Below are positions 22,917 through 25,337 of a stretch of 25,337 nt of DNA, piece after piece. This DNA is from Thermoplasmata archaeon (lineage in GTDB: Archaea > Thermoplasmatota > Thermoplasmata > Thermoplasmatales > Thermoplasmataceae): positions 1 through 25,337 of the forward strand of contig JAKAYJ010000004.1 in the NCBI GenBank assembly GCA_021816385.1. The letters run 5' to 3'. How positions within the stretch are numbered: position 1 is the first letter of the stretch; every line of letters starts with the position of its first letter. The notes beneath the pieces were generated by a model, which saw nothing but the letters and a program-made list of their open reading frames with translations, searched no databases and had not been told where the DNA came from. A program made the position numbers and the translations under genes.

Positions 22917-23318
22917 ATGCCAAAATTTCCAACAGATGAATGGGCAATCCAATATGTACAAAAACTCAACAGTAATCCTTCTTATAAAGTATCAGGAAAG
23001 AATTGGGAGGGCTCCATAACTTTTGTAATTGAGCATGATAATGGTCTAAATCAGGACGCATTTCTCTACCTTGATCTCTTTCATGGAGAATGTAAAAATT
23101 ATATTTTTTCATTCCAGAAAGAAATTCTTCCAGAGTCCGAATTTAAGTACGTTGGAAAATATCAAAATTGGTTAAAGCTCATTAATGGGAAGATAGATCC
23201 CATCAATGGCATTCTTACAGGGAAATTCAAGCTTGAAGGTTCAATGTTCAAGATAATGAAATTTACAAAGGCTGCAAAGGAAATGGTGCGCACAGCATCC
23301 CTGGTGCCACAGGAGTGA
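22917..23318 (+). CDS. SCP2-type sterol/lipid carrier domain protein
   Basis: 133 residues. The pattern FPTDEWAIQYVQKLNSNPSY, then KNWEGSITFVIE and WLKLINGKIDPINGILTGKFKLEG, is that of single-domain SCP2 proteins, which hold a hydrophobic ligand in a cavity. The C-terminal FTKAAKEMVRTASLV helix is also typical. Archaea have no sterols, so the ligand would be an acyl compound, isoprenoid or hydrophobic pathway intermediate (inference). Only 35 bases separate it from the aldehyde dehydrogenase gene, so both are probably on one transcript. Confidence 0.75.
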   Translation: MPKFPTDEWAIQYVQKLNSNPSYKVSGKNWEGSITFVIEHDNGLNQDAFLYLDLFHGECKNYIFSFQKEILPESEFKYVGKYQNWLKLINGKIDPINGILTGKFKLEGSMFKIMKFTKAAKEMVRTASLVPQE

Positions 23319-23353
23319 GAATTTACTATTTATTTTATTAATCAGGTGATTAG

Positions 23354-24853
23354 ATGGAGAAAATTGGAAACTTCATAAATGGAAAAATTGACAGGGAAGG
23401 AAATGAAATAGATCTGTTCAGCCCTATAGATGGTACACTATTTGGGAAAGCAGTTTCAGCCGATGAAAACAAAACACTTGAGGCAATTGATGCCGCAGAA
23501 GAATCACTCAAGAAATGGGAGAAAACAACAGTGAAAGAAAGACAGGAGATACTCTGTAAACTTGTCTCTATAATAGAAGAAAAGAAAGATAGGTATGCTT
23601 GGCTGGAGAGTTCCAATACCGGGAGGACAATGAGGCAGAGTATATTCATGGATGTTACTGTGGCCATTGAACATATGAGGTACTTCTCAACTACTGGTGA
23701 ATTCAGGGAATCAAGAAAAATTAAACATCCAGAGTATCCTGGAACACATGGCATAGTGGAATACAGACCTATGGGCGTTGTTGCCGGAATAGTACCATGG
23801 AACGTACCATTGTTAATGTCAGTCTGGAAAATAATGCCTGCACTTCTCACAGGCAACACAGTTGTACTGAAACCAAGTCATTTTACACCTGCTACAGCAT
23901 TTGAACTTGCAGGCGATCTGAACGCATCTGGTCTCCCGCCCGGAGTAATGAATCTTGTAACAGGTGAGGGTTCAGTTGTTGGAAACACTCTTTCTAGAAG
24001 CAGTAAAGTAAGATTGCTAAGCTTTACAGGCTCCACTAATACTGGAAGACGTGTGAGCATTGAGTCAGCAGGCACATTCAAGAAACTTGTAATGGAACTT
24101 GGAGGAAAATCACCCAACATAGTGTTCAGTGACGCTGATATTGATAGGGCTGCAAAGGGTGTTCTTTTTGGTATTTTTCTTCATTCAGGGCAATTATGTG
24201 AGAGTGGTAGCAGGTTGCTTGTTCATTCTGACATAAAGGTAAAGCTTCTTGAAAGGATAAAATACTACATGGAGAGAATGATAGCAGGCAATCCGTTGGA
24301 TATGAATACGGATATTGGTGCTATCACAACTTCAATGCAGAAAGACAGGATCAATAAAATGTTTCACGAAGGTCTTGACTCCGGTGCCACTTTATTCTAT
24401 TCAAAAAACATACAAGGCATGGTTCCTGAGAAAGGGTTGTATTTCTCACCTTCAATACTTACAGACGTTCATAATGATATGGATGTTGCGAGAGAAGAAA
24501 TATTTGGCCCAGTTCTTACAGTCACTGAATTTGCGAATGAACAGGAAGCTGCTGACATTGCAAATGATTCCAGGTATGGCCTAGCTGCAGGCGTATGGTC
24601 CAGAAACAAAAAAGTTGCAAAGGAGTTTGCAGACAGGATAGAATCGGGCACTGTGTGGATAAATGATTACCATATGATCTCGGCTGCTGCGCCAAGAGGT
24701 GGATACAAGGATAGTGGTATAGGGAGGGAACTGGGGCTGGACGGTATTCTTGAATACACACAGACGAGGCATCTTTTTTTTGGTTCACCGCAGAATGCAC
24801 TTGGTGAAATCGCATACGGCATAGTGGTAGCGGATCATGAAGAAGATCAATGA
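23354..24853 (+). CDS. Aldehyde dehydrogenase (NAD(P)-dependent)
   Basis: 499 residues, the family norm. It oxidises an aldehyde to a carboxylic acid. VVAGIVPWNVPLLMSVWKI and VVLKPSHFTP form the dinucleotide fold. The general base is Glu248 (VMELGGKSPNIV) and the nucleophile is Cys282 (HSGQLCESGSRLLV), with the usual 34-residue spacing. EEIFGPVLTV and ESGTVWINDYH complete the signature. AGGTGAT at 23344-23350 is its ribosome binding site. Its position opposite the dehydrogenase-decarboxylase pair suggests it removes the aldehyde made by the ThDP enzyme. The exact substrate is not readable. Confidence 0.92.
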   Translation: MEKIGNFINGKIDREGNEIDLFSPIDGTLFGKAVSADENKTLEAIDAAEESLKKWEKTTVKERQEILCKLVSIIEEKKDRYAWLESSNTGRTMRQSIFMDVTVAIEHMRYFSTTGEFRESRKIKHPEYPGTHGIVEYRPMGVVAGIVPWNVPLLMSVWKIMPALLTGNTVVLKPSHFTPATAFELAGDLNASGLPPGVMNLVTGEGSVVGNTLSRSSKVRLLSFTGSTNTGRRVSIESAGTFKKLVMELGGKSPNIVFSDADIDRAAKGVLFGIFLHSGQLCESGSRLLVHSDIKVKLLERIKYYMERMIAGNPLDMNTDIGAITTSMQKDRINKMFHEGLDSGATLFYSKNIQGMVPEKGLYFSPSILTDVHNDMDVAREEIFGPVLTVTEFANEQEAADIANDSRYGLAAGVWSRNKKVAKEFADRIESGTVWINDYHMISAAAPRGGYKDSGIGRELGLDGILEYTQTRHLFFGSPQNALGEIAYGIVVADHEEDQ

Positions 24854-24878
24854 TTCATTGCAATAGTATGCACAAATA

Positions 24879-24886
24879 CTTAAAAG
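24879..24886 (+). promoter_or_regulatory. TATA-like box of rqcH
   Basis: CTTAAAAG lies about 22-26 bases before GTG 24905, and no clear ribosome binding site intervenes. Leaderless transcription is likely, separate from the aldehyde dehydrogenase unit. Confidence 0.4.
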
Positions 24887-24904
24887 CCTATATTATCAGG
24901 TAAT

Positions 24905-25337
24905 GTGAAAGACAAGGAGAGTTCCCTTGATATATATGCACTTGTAAATATCTACAGGGAACACATAAGGGATTCTTTTTTCAAGAAAATATATGATCTT
25001 GGAAATAGGAAATTCATTTTCCAGATCAACAGCCCCACCTTGAAGAAAGTGCCACTGTATATAGATGTCAGGAAAGGCTTTTGCTTCATGGATGTTGAAA
25101 GAGAACAGGAAGCAGGACAGTTTGCAATGTATTTGAGAAAAATATTCACTGACAGAAAAATAAGGGACATTTACCAGATAAATTTTGATAGAGTCGTAAG
25201 AATTGATACTTACGGTGGCGATTCTATAGTTCTTGAACTGTTCAGGGAAGGTAACCTTATTGTTCTCAAGGATAACATTATTCAGTATGCACTTGAACCG
25301 AGAGAATGGAAGAACAGGAAGATCATTAAGGGTGAAG
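24905..25337 (+). CDS. rqcH: RqcH/NEMF-like ribosome quality-control protein, N-terminal part (cut by window end)
   Basis: 144 residues are visible from GTG 24905 and the frame runs off the window. The NFACT-N domain is recognisable: SSLDIYALVNIYRE, then IYDLGNRKFIFQI, QFAMYLRKIFTDRKIRDIYQ, NFDRVVRIDT and IVLELFREGNLIVL ending with EWKNRKIIKGE. The family (FbpA/Rqc2/NEMF) binds obstructed large ribosomal subunits carrying peptidyl-tRNA and, in bacteria and probably archaea, directs alanine tailing of the stalled chain. Full-length archaeal proteins are about 600-700 residues, so about a fifth is present. Confidence 0.85.
   Translation, partial: MKDKESSLDIYALVNIYREHIRDSFFKKIYDLGNRKFIFQINSPTLKKVPLYIDVRKGFCFMDVEREQEAGQFAMYLRKIFTDRKIRDIYQINFDRVVRIDTYGGDSIVLELFREGNLIVLKDNIIQYALEPREWKNRKIIKGE

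Noticed and set aside
24315..24815. ORFs in other frames of the aldehyde dehydrogenase gene
   Set aside because: Shadow frames of a clearly conserved enzyme.

Overview
The window looks like chromosomal DNA from an acidophilic archaeon of the Thermoplasmatales (Thermoplasma, Ferroplasma, Cuniculiplasma, Picrophilus). The evidence is a low G+C, AT-rich sequence, many ATG/GTG starts about 25 bases behind TATA-like boxes with no Shine-Dalgarno (leaderless style), a tricorn-interacting-factor F2/F3-type M1 aminopeptidase, an archaeal RqcH/NEMF start, an archaeal-type flippase, and IS1341/TnpB-type relics. No tRNA, rRNA or CRISPR array was seen. The genus is inferred, not proven.

Region 1 (1-4400) is accessory. 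It holds the 3' part of an MFS transporter, a membrane-tethered winged-helix regulator translationally coupled to a truncated small membrane protein, a secreted or membrane protein with a glycine-rich hydrophobic C-terminal tail, three small membrane ORFs (one broken), and a full-length SHOCT-domain membrane protein. The truncated protein (from 1595) and the SHOCT protein (from 3969) lie in about 255-bp direct repeats that bracket the hydrophobic-tail gene cluster.

Region 2 (4400-8360) holds formate-tetrahydrofolate ligase and 3-methyladenine DNA glycosylase I, embedded in gene debris: a TnpB N-terminal stub with an element end just before the ligase, a TnpB C-terminal stub after it, and a double-YHS copper P-type ATPase broken by two frame changes and a large deletion of its catalytic core.

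Region 3 (8361-13514) has two paralogous acyl-CoA ligases (acyl-adenylate-forming enzymes) on either side of a MOP-superfamily flippase. Region 4 (13631-20283) has the M1 aminopeptidase, a DUF255 thioredoxin-fold protein, a histidine phosphatase, an MFS transporter and a GAF-domain protein related to free methionine-(R)-sulfoxide reductase.

Region 5 (20334-24853) is a compact divergent metabolic locus. On the minus strand a D-2-hydroxyacid dehydrogenase overlaps a benzoylformate-decarboxylase-like ThDP enzyme by 4 bases; on the plus strand an SCP2-like lipid carrier precedes an aldehyde dehydrogenase. Together they could convert a 2-hydroxyacid to a 2-oxoacid, then an aldehyde, then an acid one carbon shorter, and the ligases of region 3 could in principle activate that acid. 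The ThDP enzyme carries Asp where the near-universal cofactor-activating Glu is expected. The window ends inside rqcH.
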